Source of the DNA: Marsupella aquatica
Lineage: Eukaryota > Marchantiophyta
DNA: 64,000 bases
NCBI GenBank assembly: GCA_973895155.1
Contig: OZ316898.1
Location: 9,114,001 to 9,178,000 of the forward strand
Reading direction: 5' to 3'
The notes below the pieces were generated by a model. That model had not been told where the DNA came from and made no database searches. It saw nothing but the letters and a program-made list of their open reading frames with translations. The position numbers were made by a program, and so were the translations under genes. Within the stretch, counting starts at the first letter, position 1. Every line of letters begins with the position of its first letter. This document shows positions 36,256 to 49,010 of the stretch, one piece after another.

Positions 36256-36900
36256 TGAGTTTAGAATGAAGGTGGATGGCAAGATTGAGGGGTACCAAAG
36301 GAGACAATCAGGACTAAGGACAGCCACTTTTAAAGGAAAGGACTGAAAATGTCATTAAAATGTGGTTGAATACACTCCCCAAAAGGTTGGACACACTCTC
36401 TTCCACAAGGTTGGGGCACTTTCAACAATGTTGTGCACACTTTCAAAGACTTGGCATGCAAGATCTAACATTTAAATCTTTTCCAAGTAATCCTAACCGT
36501 TCCATGTCACATTTGGGTCATTATGGAATATTCTTGGAATATGGACAAGGAGTATGTCCTTTTTGTGGAGAAAATGGAAGACTTTTCAGTACCCCTCAAG
36601 CTTGCTTCTGACCGAAAGTAAATGATTTAAACCAAATAATTGAGTTTATCAATCATGATTTAAACATAATAATTTAGTTTATCATAATATTTAAAACATA
36701 ATAATTTGATTTATCATGGTAAGGTGTGACTTAAAACACCTTATATGAGTGACATAGTACACAGTATAGAAACATCTTAATATATTGTCCCATTTTACTG
36801 TAAAATCATAGGATCATACATTGTCATATTTTGATGTAATTAAAATCATAAGATGGACACGGACTTGATGTGCAATTATTACCAGGATGCGATATTAGCA
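36256..36900. other. intergenic, AT-rich
   Basis: ATAATTTAGTTTATCAT phrases repeat three times at 36,635-36,720. An 83-codon frame at 36,360-36,611 has no recognised domain. Confidence 0.45.
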
Positions 36901-36907
36901 TGTGGCT

Positions 36908-37496
36908 CAGGAACATACTGATGACCTATGATATATGTTAGCTTCACGGCTGACACATATCGCTCAATTGCCGCAGAGATTGACACACAACTGTTACTTG
37001 TTACTGTACGTAGCTCGGCCGACCCACATCATAATTAGACGAAGAAAAGAGGGAAGGAAAGGTCTGTGGTTTCTAGGAAACAGCCTTATTATTGGTACTG
37101 AATTTCAACTCCTCACCGCCGCTATAGCGACTGTTTAGGGTAAAACACTGCACAGTTTATATTGATTTAACAATAATTGGGTTTATCATGGTATGGAACG
37201 ACATGGTACAACATATATGTAAATTATAGGGACTTGACGTGCAATTAAACGACTGAACCCTTATAACGTCACTCAGGAATATAGTGATACCTATATATAC
37301 GAAGTGCTTCACGACTGACCAATATCCCTCGATTGCCTGAGAGATTGACACACAACTATTACTGTACGTAGCTCGGCTGAGAAACGTAATAATTCAACGA
37401 AGAAAAGAGAGTCGGAAAGTTCTGTGGTTTCTAGGAAGCTGCCTTATTATTGGTAGCACTGAATTTCAACTCCACTCACCGCTGCTACAGCGACTG
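36908..37496. repeat. ~230-bp direct duplication
   Basis: 36,908-37,134 and 37,271-37,496 are diverged copies sharing GAGATTGACACACAACT, TACTGTACGTAGCTCGGC, GAAGAAAAGAG and TTCTGTGGTTTCTAGGAA in the same order. The offset is about 363 bp. They lie upstream of the weakly supported locus at 37.5-38.8 kb and could be duplicated promoter sequence. Confidence 0.88.
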
Positions 37497-38000
37497 ACCG
37501 CTATTCATTCAGGCTGAGTCGACACAGCCCAACTGGCATGAATGTAAACTACAAATACCAGTCATGAGAGGATGCGAACGTCAAGTTATTCATGAGGTTG
37601 TAGTTTCAATCTCTGCTCGATCCTGGCCTGAGTCCGCAACTCTTCATGAAGTGATTGCCTGCTCTACAGCTAGACTCGAATTGGACCTCAGCTTCAATCT
37701 CTTGATCGCCTACCTCTTTTTGTCGATACTTCGTGAACCGAGTGTCTGCTTTGCAAGAAGAATCGCATCGAGCATCATCTTCGAAGGGCACTAGCTTACA
37801 GTACGTAGCCTGCCGCGGCAAGGTCACCTAATTTCATCAGTAAGTACTAAGTATGTGTACTCCAGCCTGATCTTCTTCCACGTCTGCTTTTGCTGCTCCG
37901 ATCTACGCACAGACAATTGTATCATTTCCAGATTGAAATTTTTAGCCTGCCAAGTGCTTGATAACGCTCGTACTAGGTCCCTGTTGCCACAACTTGTAAC

Positions 38001-38300
38001 TTGTGAGTATCAACGACGGTATGCACTCTCTCTGGTGAAGACTCATGTGCCTTCCACTTTTCTCATGATACGCTTGTGAGTTTTCAACCATAGTATGCAT
38101 TCTCTCTTGAAGACTCATATGCCTTAGACGCTTGTCTAATGATGCACCTGTGAGTATCAAACCATAATGTGCATTGCACACTCGTATGCCTTAATTAGAC
38201 ACTTGTCTCATGATGCACTCCTGAGTATCCGACCGTGGTGTGCATTTCCTTGTGAAGGCTCATATGCCTTCGACACTTTTCTCAGTATGCATTCTAACCT
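38001..38300. repeat. ~73-bp tandem repeat, 4 units
   Basis: Four diverged units share TGTGAGTATCAACC..., GTATGCATTCTCTCT, GACTCATATGCCTT and CACTTGTCTCATGATGCAC. The array ends about 60 bp before the Cys/His-rich frame at 38,365 and may lie in an intron or leader. Confidence 0.9.
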
Positions 38301-38364
38301 GAGTGGCAGTAGTGTGTTGATACTGTAAGAATCTGATATTTGTGCGCTTGTCCTGTCTCTAGGG

Positions 38365-38604
38365 ATGACGCAATGCTGCCACAACTGCTGCGGAGCATCA
38401 GCGCACCAAGGCTCAAAGTATTGTGTGACGCATATCAGACATTTCAATTCCAAGAACATTAAGTTTGGGGATACATACACCTGCGACAACAGGGGCTGTC
38501 CAACAGAGCATACCTATCTACAACCTGGAAGTACTGCCAACCACTCTCATGCCTGCTCAAAGTGCAATACACATACCTGTAGAAATAAGAACCGATGCCG
38601 GTAA
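38365..38604 (+). CDS. small Cys/His-rich hypothetical protein or exon
   Basis: A 79-codon frame with 11 Cys and 7 His, including CCHNCC, a KYCVTHIRHF block, YTCDNRGC and a C-terminal CSKCNTHTCRNKNRC. The pattern suggests metal binding, but I cannot assign a family. The ATG is at 38,365; a possible splice acceptor (CTCTAG) lies two bases before it and a possible donor (GTAAAC) near the end, so it may be an internal exon of a larger gene covering 37.5-38.8 kb. Support is the composition only. Confidence 0.35.
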   Translation: MTQCCHNCCGASAHQGSKYCVTHIRHFNSKNIKFGDTYTCDNRGCPTEHTYLQPGSTANHSHACSKCNTHTCRNKNRCR

Positions 38605-38829
38605 ACCCCATGCATGCAGGTAGCCAGCTTCTCTTATTCGAGATGGGCCAGATCAAAGGAGTACTCACGTATGATTAACAACTGTGTACAAAGTGAGTAC
38701 GGAATCCACAAGAAGGAGGTCGCTAGCGTGGCCATACCTGCGTATTCTGTTGACTTAGGCAGTGCCGTTCTGACATTGGCTTCACCGAGAGAAGTTAAAT
38801 ATTTAGTGTTGAAGACTACTACAGACTAG

Positions 38830-41800
38830 TACTTGTACGTTCTTCGCTTAGCGTTGTTGTTTCTGCAAGGGAAATAAAGTTGACGTATTTGTACAATGAC
38901 GAGATGCGGAATGTAAGTCAGCTAGCAATCTGCCAAGCGTTGCGGTACTGCAATAATTCAATTGCATGTGTTTTAGTGTAAAGACTTCAATCAGCTCCAA
39001 ATTAAGTGGCTAGGTGCCTCTTTGGGGAGATTCACATCCACGGCGGACATAATTAGTCAAATTTCATGGTGTAGATTACACTTCCAGTTATGTTAGTTTG
39101 CCCCTTCTGCCCGGTTGAGTTCTTGTGGCATAATGCTGGGTTTCCATGGACTGTAAATTCATCCGTTTAGGTTTCTTCCCGTAAGGACGAAAAGAAATGA
39201 AACGAGCCATAGCAAAGGAGGACACACGATATTATAAGCCTCTATCGAGTAACTCTTGTAATTAACTGAGCAAATTCGAGTGTCTACGGAAATAGATTCT
39301 AGCATTGTTTATCATGATTAAGCTGCTCCTTCTAAATGGTCAACTAAAGAATTGCAGAGGGGCACGAAACGAAATCAGGAGGTCAATCTACGTAGGGAAA
39401 TTAATTGCGTAGATTTTAAATAGGCAGTTAGGTGCCTTCAACTGTATTCCTTGGAGTAGAAACCTGACATCTTGATCGCAGTTCGAGCTATATATAAAAT
39501 AAGTGTAACTATTTTATAGAATGTCAGTGAATGAATTCGGGATCCTGCCAAAGATTCAGGCATTTTGTGGAAATGTAGGCATTTTGGTAGAACTTCTGGG
39601 CATGGGCATGAGTTGCTCTGTCAAAACATCAGCGGTGACTGCACTCCACGAAATTTAGTAGAAATGCTTGGATGCATGAATTGCTCTCTCATAATACTAC
39701 TGGTGATACTCCACGAAGCACATAATTGGGATTTTCTTTATCTTATCATTAAAAACTTGGTTGGGGATCTATGCGATGCATGTTCATGTCAATAAAATTT
39801 TTATCTGATAAATATAATGATCCGCCAAGAAAATAATTTTAATCTTTTATCTAATGCCTAAATTTAAATTAATTATTATCCAAAAACATAATCTTGCTGA
39901 CAATTTAAATTGCAAGAAAGACGTGTCGTTCAAGAGAGAGAATTCGAAAACCTCACATTGCACCTGTTGAAGGGTTGGCGGCTATCACAACAGTGATATC
40001 AGAAAGACCCCTGGATAAATGGAGTACACAATGAATCCTTCATGTAGCAGCTGCTTCATCAACTCGGCTATCCAACCGAAGAAAACAATACTCGTCTGGA
40101 GATGCGCAAAATACATGTAACTGTATCGTTCACTCACACATTGGGATCAGGATATATCAAAATGATGGGTACTTTGACTCTGACGTCAAGCGTCAGTTCT
40201 GGAGGGGCAAAAGTTGAGTGGAAACGCCTGTGCAGACAAGACTCCTATGCTCAGTCTAATAGACAGCTGTTAAATGTGTGCAGTAATACTATGCTCCATT
40301 GGTTGTTTTGCTGGAGGGGTAAAAGCTGACTTAAAAAAGGACTGTGCACACAAGATTCATTTGCTCGACCTAACAGACAGCATTAAATATGTAGAGTAAT
40401 ATTTGACTCAATTACTTTTTTAACGTACGGAACACGCCCTCCTCTCCCGTCATCAATGTGAAGGACGTTCTAAATCTCCATTACAGACGATCAATTGGAC
40501 GTCCGTCACGTTCTCCTTGCAAAGTTAGTGATATCGGCAAGTTAAACAAACGCTGTGAACCAGTGTTGAGTTAGCAAAAGACGATTGCCAGATACAGCGC
40601 AATTTGAGTCTGACAACAAAATATATTACTAAAAGATCGTCTTGTTACCCTTTCAGATGATGAACCAGCTGCAATCATAAATTCCTGAGCCTAGAAACAG
40701 TCACAATATCTGTTCATGAGACTGCCGGGAAAGGACTTCGTACTTTTGTAGTTGTTTCAAGCCCAAGGAGAAAACGAGAAACTTGTGCAAATATTTAGTC
40801 CTGGCTGGCTGACAGAACGAATCAATAAACACGTTCCAAACTTAAGGAAAGAAAGGACGGCTGAAGAAAAAGGACTCTCAAGTCCACAGGAGAAGGAACG
40901 AAGGAGTCAACTGGTTTGCAGACCGAGGAGACAATGCCCTAATCAAGAAACATATAGTTGATGACCATATGACTCCATAGAGTAGAGCATAAACTCCAAC
41001 AATTCTAACCCTAACATTTGACTGGAAACTATGGACACTGATTTTCTGTGCCACTCTGGGCATTCAAACACCCAGGTGTTTCTCAGCCTATGCTCTAGAT
41101 GATGGTCCACAAACACACACAGAGAGTCATGTACTTTTGACAAGGCCTCTGATGAGGGAAAAGTCCATTGTCATGTTCTCAAATTAGTGACGATATTTTT
41201 TGTGAAAATATGTCGTGTGAAATTAACAGAGTGTGTCCTTTATTTCCTGGTCCTTTAATTGGTCCAAGTTTGATATTATTAGTTCAAAGCAGTAGCATCA
41301 ATAAACATAGAGTGGGCTATGCCTTTCTATTCCATCAAAAATCTCACCACTCCCTGCAAATTATCATGAGAACAGCCTAGGATTAGAGCAATAAACAATT
41401 ATTTCAACCTTACTATATTGCCAGTACCCCATTCTGTCTCCAAAACCCATACATTCAAAACCAAAGGGTATGTAACCTTACCTGCAACATGCGCCCTCTA
41501 GAATCGAGCCCCTCCATTGCGTCAGGCACTGGGTCCCCAAGCATCTTCTAAGCAAACCCTCCCGGGAACCCTCCAGAAGCTAGTAGTGACCAGCCTTTGC
41601 TCATTGTTGTTGTAGTCCAACCCTCTTGTCTACTTCCGATATAGAAAAGACGTGCAATCTCTACCAAAAGTACCCCAAGTGGACATTCCAAGTTCAGAGT
41701 GGAGACTAATGTCCATCTCATGGAGAAAATGGGGCACACAATACAATATGAATTCGGTGAACACATAGACAAATTCTCTCACTCCTTGCTTATCATCACC

Positions 41801-43245
41801 CTTTCTGCATTTGTTCCTGCCCGGCTGATTTGTCTGACACCCTCCCTCACCTTTTTGGGGTTTGTGGTCCATGGAGGATAAAGCATCTGCCTCCTATTAT
41901 TGTCACAGACAACCCTTGGTTCCTAGAAGTCCTTGGTGCTGTGACTGGTTAGTCTCAGTTCCTCCCCGAGTTCCTCTTAATTGTGGGATTTGTACTTACT
42001 CCACCGAGTGCTCATCTTACAATTTTTACATGTCGCATGACCAGTAACAGCCAGCCCCAAATTTTCATTGGGTGGGATGATCTCTAGACAAGTGAAAACT
42101 ACAAGAACTGCGCGCTCTTAGAACATTGTTCTTCTCAAACACTACAAAGGTATCATGTAGTAGTTCCACATGATAATTTTAATACACCTGAATGTCATCC
42201 GGACCATGTAAAACTGAAGTTCTTTTATGAATGGTTATAATAAACATCCAAGCATTTCAGCTTTTTTTCCCCTTACATCATCATCATCACAGGGCGGGAT
42301 GAAGAGAACAAAAATGGGGTGGTCATCCTGATTGTGCCCTGGCATTTATCACTTGAACCTCCATAGTCCATGTGCTTTTGTGGGCAGTGAAATTCCATCC
42401 CAGTGTGCCATGAGTGCAATGTTTTTGTAGGTCACCTTGCACACACGTTTAGATGGGTGAATGGAATTTCTGTTGTAACGGGTTACCCCATTATCCCGCT
42501 AATACCCCACTATTACCGCCATAAGACCCTGCTAGTACTACCCCACTATTATTCCAACAATGCAAGCACTAGATGACTGACCTTCGTGTGTTGCTTTGGG
42601 GCAGTAACTATAGATCCGCAATCTATGCATTGGAAATTGTATTGTTTGGATACAGAGTCCCAATTGGCTGAGTGTATCCAACAACTCACTGCATTTTTTG
42701 AGTCAGTGTTATTGCATAGCATGCATATTAACATTCTCTGCACAAGCTAGGAACCTCAAACTTGTCCTGGTGGTAGCCATCCCACCATTAATTCCTTCTA
42801 CAACAAACTAGCCAAGGTGTTATCTGTTCAAAATCAAGTGTCTTTGCCCCTCTACATTTATCACAGTATTCATTAAAACTGGAAATTTAAAAGTCCAGAT
42901 TATTTGTGATCCTCAAATTTACATTCTTGTCTCTAAACAGTCCATTAATTTTGCTCCAAATAAACAATTTTGCAACACTAAATATACACTCTTTTTGGTT
43001 TAAAATTACACTTTTGCACTCCAAATTTGATTTTAATCAATTAATCATAATACAGAAAATATTAATATTAATTGTATTTGAAATTAAATAGATAAGTGAC
43101 ACACATGTATCATTTGGTCAAAAACTCATGATTAAATTCAAAGTGAGATTAATCATCTCATTTATCATAACATATATTCAAGGTTGGCTAGCCATAATGT
43201 CGATCCTACTCCAATGGTCAAGCTAGTGTAAAGTCCAAAGTAGTT
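38830..43245. other. 4.4-kb intergenic region with minor duplications
   Basis: No convincing gene. Two local duplications are visible: 39,589-39,653 with 39,656-39,717 (ATGAATTGCTCTC and ACTCCACGAA blocks) and about 40,172-40,290 with 40,300-40,415 (GGAGGGG(C/T)AAAAG and ACAGACAGC-type blocks). Near 42,480-42,560 the phrase CCCCACTATTA repeats. Open frames are short and unrecognised. Confidence 0.5.
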
Positions 43246-43493
43246 CTATGACTTGTGAAATAGAAAAATGATTGCATGACTCCAATATTGTGTCCTACAA
43301 TGTACAGAAACATAATGATTATCATCTAAAATTTCAAATTCTATGCCTCCATGAATATGTCTACATGACTGATTTGAACAAGTGAGTCGCTCTCCATTTG
43401 GGTCATATAGTCTGTCACGAGTGCAAGTGTCTTTGGGATAACGGTTTTTAAACTTAGAGGTGAGATCCCTAGTCTTTAGAACTTCCCAGACAA
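43246..43493 (-). pseudogene. distal coding part of FCP1-like gene, split off by the CACTA insertion
   Basis: Reading the minus strand from the left CACTA target site, the frame of the FCP1-like exon at 60,046-60,942 continues for 82 codons to a TAG at 43,246-43,248 with no stop in between. It starts FVWEVLKTRD, includes a Cys/His cluster (TCSNQSCRHIH) and ends FLFHKS. The phase matches when only one copy of the ATC target duplication is kept. An 82-codon open frame in such AT-rich DNA is unlikely by chance, so this is taken as the original C-terminus. Confidence 0.8.
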
Positions 43494-43496
43494 ATC

Positions 43497-43690
43497 CACT
43501 AGTAGAAACCGGGGCAATTTAGACCATACCTTATAGGACTATGCCCACTAAGTCCTTTTTCCATACTTAAAACGACTAGCACCCATTGCACCGGTTTTGT
43601 TGAAGACTAGAAAAGACTATGAGAGTTTTATGGTTCACTAAAAGACTATGAGAAGTAACCTTGCTACTTTGTGAAGGGTGAATAGTCTAG
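43497..43690 (+). repeat. CACTA left TIR and subterminal repeats
   Basis: The TIR is followed by AAAACGACTAG, AAAAGACTATGAG (twice) and related AGACT motifs, mirrored by the right end. These are the expected binding sites for the element's TnpA-type protein. Confidence 0.85.
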
Positions 43691-43699
43691 CACATCATG

Positions 43700-46600
43700 G
43701 GTAATGTTCACTCTATGTTGAGGAGGGGTAATTCTCCTTCATCTTTGAGCCGAAAGCACCGACGTCTATCGAGTGCCAAAGAACTGCTGGAGATCGAGCG
43801 AATTCACACTCTCAGATGTGGGTCGTGTCAAATTGTTTCCTCCATTGATGGCAGCCTTCTGTGAGATTGATTTATACTGTGTGGCTATCTGGGAGTTTTG
43901 TCGACTCATTTGACACCGATACTCCCGTGATTTCCTCATACATAGTGCCACTGCCCCCCCGCATTGTGTTCAATCCCTATAGCTTATAGCTGTACCACTC
44001 TTGGTGGCCCTTGCTCATGCCTTGGTTTTTTTTTCTTTTTCCCATTACAGTATACACCCCCTTCTTACTAATCAGGTGGATTAATTTAGTACTAGACAAT
44101 GCTTTGACACTTTACACTTACACTATGCTGACCTACTGCGCCTTCTAGTGCTTATTCCCTAGTTGTTACTTGTTGCATGGACCACTAGAAGAACGGCTTC
44201 GCAATCTTTGCCTGATCTGATGACCCTGGTTGAGTAACTCTTTGTTATTGCCTCCTTTGGGTGTTGAGGTTTTATGATGCCATTTGGCCTACTGGTTCCC
44301 CCATCCGTGGGGTTCACGCGGAATAAATGTAAAATTTCAAACAAAAAAATAAATCTATAAAGAGGGTGATAGCAAGGGGCATAACTCATTAAATGTCCTT
44401 ATTTGTGACCAAAAAGGTTTTGGGTTTAATGAAGTGGGGTTCATGGAGGTTGGACCATGGAGGGATGGTCAAGATATTCTTGGCCATTACTAAATCCATC
44501 TATAAAAGGTCAAGATGCACAAAGGTAGATTTGTACCGGTCCTTTTTCATACATTAGAGCTAGGTCACATTCTTGCACCGGGAATATTGCATTTTAGGAC
44601 CGGATATAATGTTGGGCAACCTTAATCCTGATTACGGCGTGCAATAAAATGTCACTACCGACCATGTATGTGCAAATATGACCATTCATTGCCTAAGTTG
44701 GCCATGCAGTAACACTTTGTAGCTTTGTCCCACTTTGGGTGACACTCAACGGCTCACTCAAACGGTAAGGCTGAGTGGCTTCCCCTAATTCGGTTTCAGG
44801 CACTAAACTTCACTTTGGGAGTCTCTTTGGAGTTTTCGCCATTGTCATTGAACTTAGAACGTGAGGGGTGGAGTGTTCGGGGTTTTACGTAGGGTTTTCC
44901 TTTCAGTGTTGCCCACTTTTTGCGACCATTGCGGAGTGAACTTCCCGCGCGTTATGTGCTTGTTTATGCTCTCGAGGAGCAGTGTTCAGGCAGTTGCAGT
45001 GATCTAACCTTGCGCTTGCAGTCTACTCATAGACCTGCATTCCTGCTCGATCTCCTTTAGGGACATTTAGTTTTTGGCTGGTAGGGCGAAGAAGGTTGTG
45101 GCTGCTGCAACGTTCGTGAGGAGCTTGTCGGAGTTTGAGGAGTCGGAGGTTGGGGTTTCTTCAAGGTTTTGGGTGACAATCTCGGTCACAGTTGTGGTAT
45201 AGACCCTTTTGCTGCACCCATAACGAGCATCGGGAGGCCGTGAGGCTCATTGGGAGGTCCTTCAGTTGTCAAGCTGCCGTTGAGCTGGTGAAGTTGCATG
45301 CGGGTTGCATCTATTCTGTGGACACAGTCAATGTGGGAATCCATATTTTCATAGTGCTTGTTCTTGCAAACTGGGAGCCGAGAGTTTGGAGTCGGGAGCT
45401 AAGAAGGGTATTGTTAGGCTTCAATTACTCTGTGGTTTTCTCCAGCTCCATGGTACAGTTTCAATGTTAATGCTTTGTCCTTGTGCTGGTCTAGGTAGCG
45501 CGAGCTTCTACCTATTGCGCCCTCTTGCTGTAAGCGTATTGAGCTGCCAACTGAGTGATTCATACCTGTAGCTGCTTACGCGTGATCAAGAGATTGAACA
45601 AATGCCTAGTGCTGTCCAGCAGGAGAAAACTCTTTTTGGTCACGATCGGGCGTTGGAATATAACTAAGTGCGGCAGAGCAACACGGGGAGCTGTAGAGTT
45701 GCAGACAAGACGCAACTACAGAGGAGGCATTGGGAAGGACACAACGGTGCGGTGAAGGTACAAGGACCGTGGACCCTAACTTGTTTGCTGCCTTGGGAGG
45801 ATCCGGAGAGCCCGAGGCGACATGCTTCATTGAGCCTGAGCTAGCTGAATCCAATCCAGGAGTTGTTGCGCTAAGGTGAGACTTTGAGTTTAGGGTTGCT
45901 TCAGTGTCCGAGTAGGTTTTCTCTTTGCGTCGGCAGCTAGAAGGTAAGCTCGGGGGCTTTACAAAGGGTTAGTGTTGCGGACTTTCCCTCCTGGACGTTG
46001 TGTGTCTTCATTTGCAACTTGTTTGTGGACCTGTGATCCTGAGACTGTCAAAATTGTTGTGGCCGCACTGACAACTTGATGACGCGTTTTGTGGATGCAC
46101 CGTTAGTAATCGCGAGTACAGCTCTCCAACAATTGCACTTACCATTTTTGACCACCTTGCATGATGTCCATCCGTGGGCTGGACCCCAAGAAGTAGATTT
46201 CGGTAGATTTCGGTAGATTTTGTCTCTGCCCCCGGTCCTCATTTTGTGCAATGTCCGCCTGGCACTTGGTTCTTGATCCCTACATTATCGTCTGCCGCTC
46301 GGCTGCTTGCGGAAGGGATCAAACAGATTGGAGGTGCTTGGTCTTTTCATTTTGAGTGTCAGAGTTTAGGAGGACAGCTTGCACCATCGCCGACAAGAAT
46401 GACCTGCTTGCAGAACAAGAGGGACGAGCGTGAGCTGCTTGCAGAATAGGAGATTGACCGCGAGCACGAGCTGCTTGAAAAATAGGAGACTGAGGGCAAC
46501 CTGCTTCTTTGTTGCTACTCTGGTTGCGCTGCTACATTGGTTGTTGATCTTCACCCACCCACTTGCCTACTCAATTGACAGAGTACAGCTTTGTCTCTGC

Positions 46601-47090
46601 GTCTGTTATTGTTGTCTTTGTCCCTCCCCTTGAAATTGTGGGCCTTAAAAGGTCAGTAAGTTGGCTTATGTAGTTTTTATGTCCCTCCGCTATGTCAATG
46701 TGTGTTTCATTGCATCAGGGCATCAGTCGCTGTTTGCCTATAACCGGACTGTTCATTCTCTGTCCACTCATTTGATGTAATTCTTCCCATTGCCACCCAA
46801 TGCTATGGCGCCCATGCTACAATTTGTGGTTTTTGTCTAAGCACAAATCCTCTCTGTGCCTGGTCTCTGTGTCCCGTCATTTGGATTGATTGTGTAGACG
46901 TTTCCTCTTCTCCCAGTCCTTGTCATCCACCAGCCAAAGCACATTGGATTGTTTTCAAGGGAGGGCTGTGTAGTTTGGAGGGTTTGATCTATGCAGCGGA
47001 TTTGAGCAGATTGGCGGTTGTTAGTTTCTTCTTGTAAAACCTGTCTGTCTTTTCTGCTTTTGGCCATGCTCCTTCACTTCTTGCTGCAAG
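43700..47090. other. left internal region of CACTA, no supported gene
   Basis: About 3.4 kb with only short frames. It has small local repeats: CGGTAGATTT three times at 46,199-46,228 and a ~40-bp GAGCTGCTTGCAGAA unit about three times at 46,400-46,500. It may contain the element promoter and untranslated exons. Confidence 0.5.
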
Positions 47091-47094
47091 CTCA

Positions 47095-47625
47095 ATGTGC
47101 TTCAGCTATGGCAATATTCACTTACCCTATCCCAACGGCACTACCGTGAGCTGTAGGACAGCCAACAGAAGCAGATTGTATCGATTGCATGTAAGTCAGG
47201 GTATTTTATGTATTGCGGAACAACTGTCCAAGTTTGCTGCAATGGCCGGTCTTGCGCAGCTGAATGAGCCAATTTCATTTTCCCTGTGCACTTCTATTTC
47301 TCAAAGAATTCCCTGGTCATGCTCATTTCCCCCAGAGTTAGAAAACAAAGAAGAAGAGCTGACTAATTGTAATTCCAATCCATATCCTGATCGGTCAAGG
47401 ATTGTTCACTACATTGGCCTTGTCATTGGCCGAGGTCACCAAATTTTGCTTGGTTTCATTCCTGTGGAGCACTGCTGTGATGGATTTGTCGTAGCATTCT
47501 GCAAACTCTCACGGTTTGCTTATGGCCATTATTTGCAATTTGCTGCTACTAATATGTCTTCTTCTGAGCAGCATACACCAGAAGTAAGCAATAGTGGAGG
47601 TTTAACTGCACATCAACACATCTAG
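47095..47625 (+). CDS. unrecognised 176-aa ORF in CACTA
   Basis: One open exon-like frame on the same strand as the other element genes. There are no motifs I recognise; it has several Cys (SCRTANRSRL; HCCDGFVVAFCK). It could be an exon of a captured gene or chance. Confidence 0.35.
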   Translation: MCFSYGNIHLPYPNGTTVSCRTANRSRLYRLHVSQGILCIAEQLSKFAAMAGLAQLNEPISFSLCTSISQRIPWSCSFPPELENKEEELTNCNSNPYPDRSRIVHYIGLVIGRGHQILLGFIPVEHCCDGFVVAFCKLSRFAYGHYLQFAATNMSSSEQHTPEVSNSGGLTAHQHI

Positions 47626-47891
47626 TGAACTACCTCTCTGCTGCTCACTGGAGGGTGAGACTTTCACTCTTTCTGGATATTGTAGTTTGTAAGCAAGTTG
47701 ATTAGGAGTGTTTCATGCTATGTTTACACTGTGACCCCTAGCTGGAACCAATGGAATGACACAGTGAGTGGGAACTGATAATTTAAGGTTGGTTGTTGTT
47801 GGTGAGGCAAGTACAACTCCTGCTCACCTTGTTGATCGAAGGTGCTTATCAGAGGACGTGAACACACGACATCTCCACAAAAGCAACACTT

Positions 47892-48341
47892 ATGGTGAGG
47901 ACCCGCAACACTGAACATGTGCGGCTTGCACGCAAGGCAGAGATGTTGCGCCTTGAGTATGTCAGACTTGGGATCCTTCCAGCCCAGTCTGCATGGTACT
48001 TTGAGTACCCAGTTGTTGCCAGGAACAACTACAGCCGGCCTGTACCTGCTTCTCCACCCTTCCCAACATCCTTGGTATTTCTGTCTCTCATACATGACCC
48101 GCCACAAATTAGGGCCCAAGGGTGTGTGCACAGTTGCCAATATGACTGTCCTGCCTGTAGGGCTTCTGGCCTAGAGTTGGATGACCGTTCTCTTGGATGT
48201 CGGTTTTTTCACAGAGCACAATGTATCATCTGGAACCACTCGCCATCCTGCAGTGTGCCTGGCGATGTCACTTGTCCTGCCCTCCCAGACCCCACCACCG
48301 GTCACTTTGGTGTCTACACATGTTTGGATCACACACTCTAG
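47892..48341 (+). CDS. unrecognised Cys-rich 149-aa ORF in CACTA
   Basis: Starts with a basic MVRTRNTEHVRLARK segment, then a Pro-rich part, then Cys/His residues (CVHSCQYDCPACRAS; GCRFFHRAQC) that could bind zinc. The opposite strand also has an open frame (47,724-48,140) with CLACKPH and a PHHKCCFCG stretch, so strand is uncertain. I choose plus because the neighbouring element genes are plus. Confidence 0.35.
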   Translation: MVRTRNTEHVRLARKAEMLRLEYVRLGILPAQSAWYFEYPVVARNNYSRPVPASPPFPTSLVFLSLIHDPPQIRAQGCVHSCQYDCPACRASGLELDDRSLGCRFFHRAQCIIWNHSPSCSVPGDVTCPALPDPTTGHFGVYTCLDHTL

Positions 48342-49010
48342 AGGACCACTTGTCACACCGCATGCACAAACCAGAGACCATTGACCTATAACTTAACACT
48401 TTGACTTGAACAGAGAGGATATTTACTTAAGATTTTGAATTATGACCAATTTTGGGTCCAGGGTTTAGGGTCAACAATACATAACTTATCCTATTATGGC
48501 TGCACTAAGTACAATATCCTAATTTAAGAGGCTAGCAAGCTCACTTAAAAGTCTCCTTTCAAAGACTGGAATTAATGGGCCATGTGATAACCTGGAAAAA
48601 GTGATTTATGCCTAACTTATTTGTCTCATTCACTATCATAGCCTATTTAGGATGTATAAATTACAACCCTGATCACAGTGCTTGATACCAATCCTGTTCA
48701 AAAAATGCCTGTTTTACATGTCACGACTGTTATATGTGATTCAAATGCATTAAATCTTGTTGCAGATCTCCTTTGGTGAATCATAGCCACAAAATTGAGG
48801 TGTAGGTGGAGCTATTGTACGAGGGGATCAGTTTTTAGTGTGGGCTCAACAAACCAAAAAGTATGTCTACTCTGCACATGTGTGTGAACATTTCATTGCA
48901 GTAGCAATTGCCACTCTAGTCTATATGCTACACTGTACTTTTTGTACACTGCACTAAATTGTATTGTCCGTGCACTCTGCTAAATTGTACTATCTGTCTC
49001 ATGCGTAGGC

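Noticed and set aside
47724-48140. Minus-strand frame with a PHHKCCFCG stretch resembling a FYVE zinc finger
   Set aside because: The ligand spacing is only partly right and the key basic patch is incomplete; neighbouring element genes are all plus strand.
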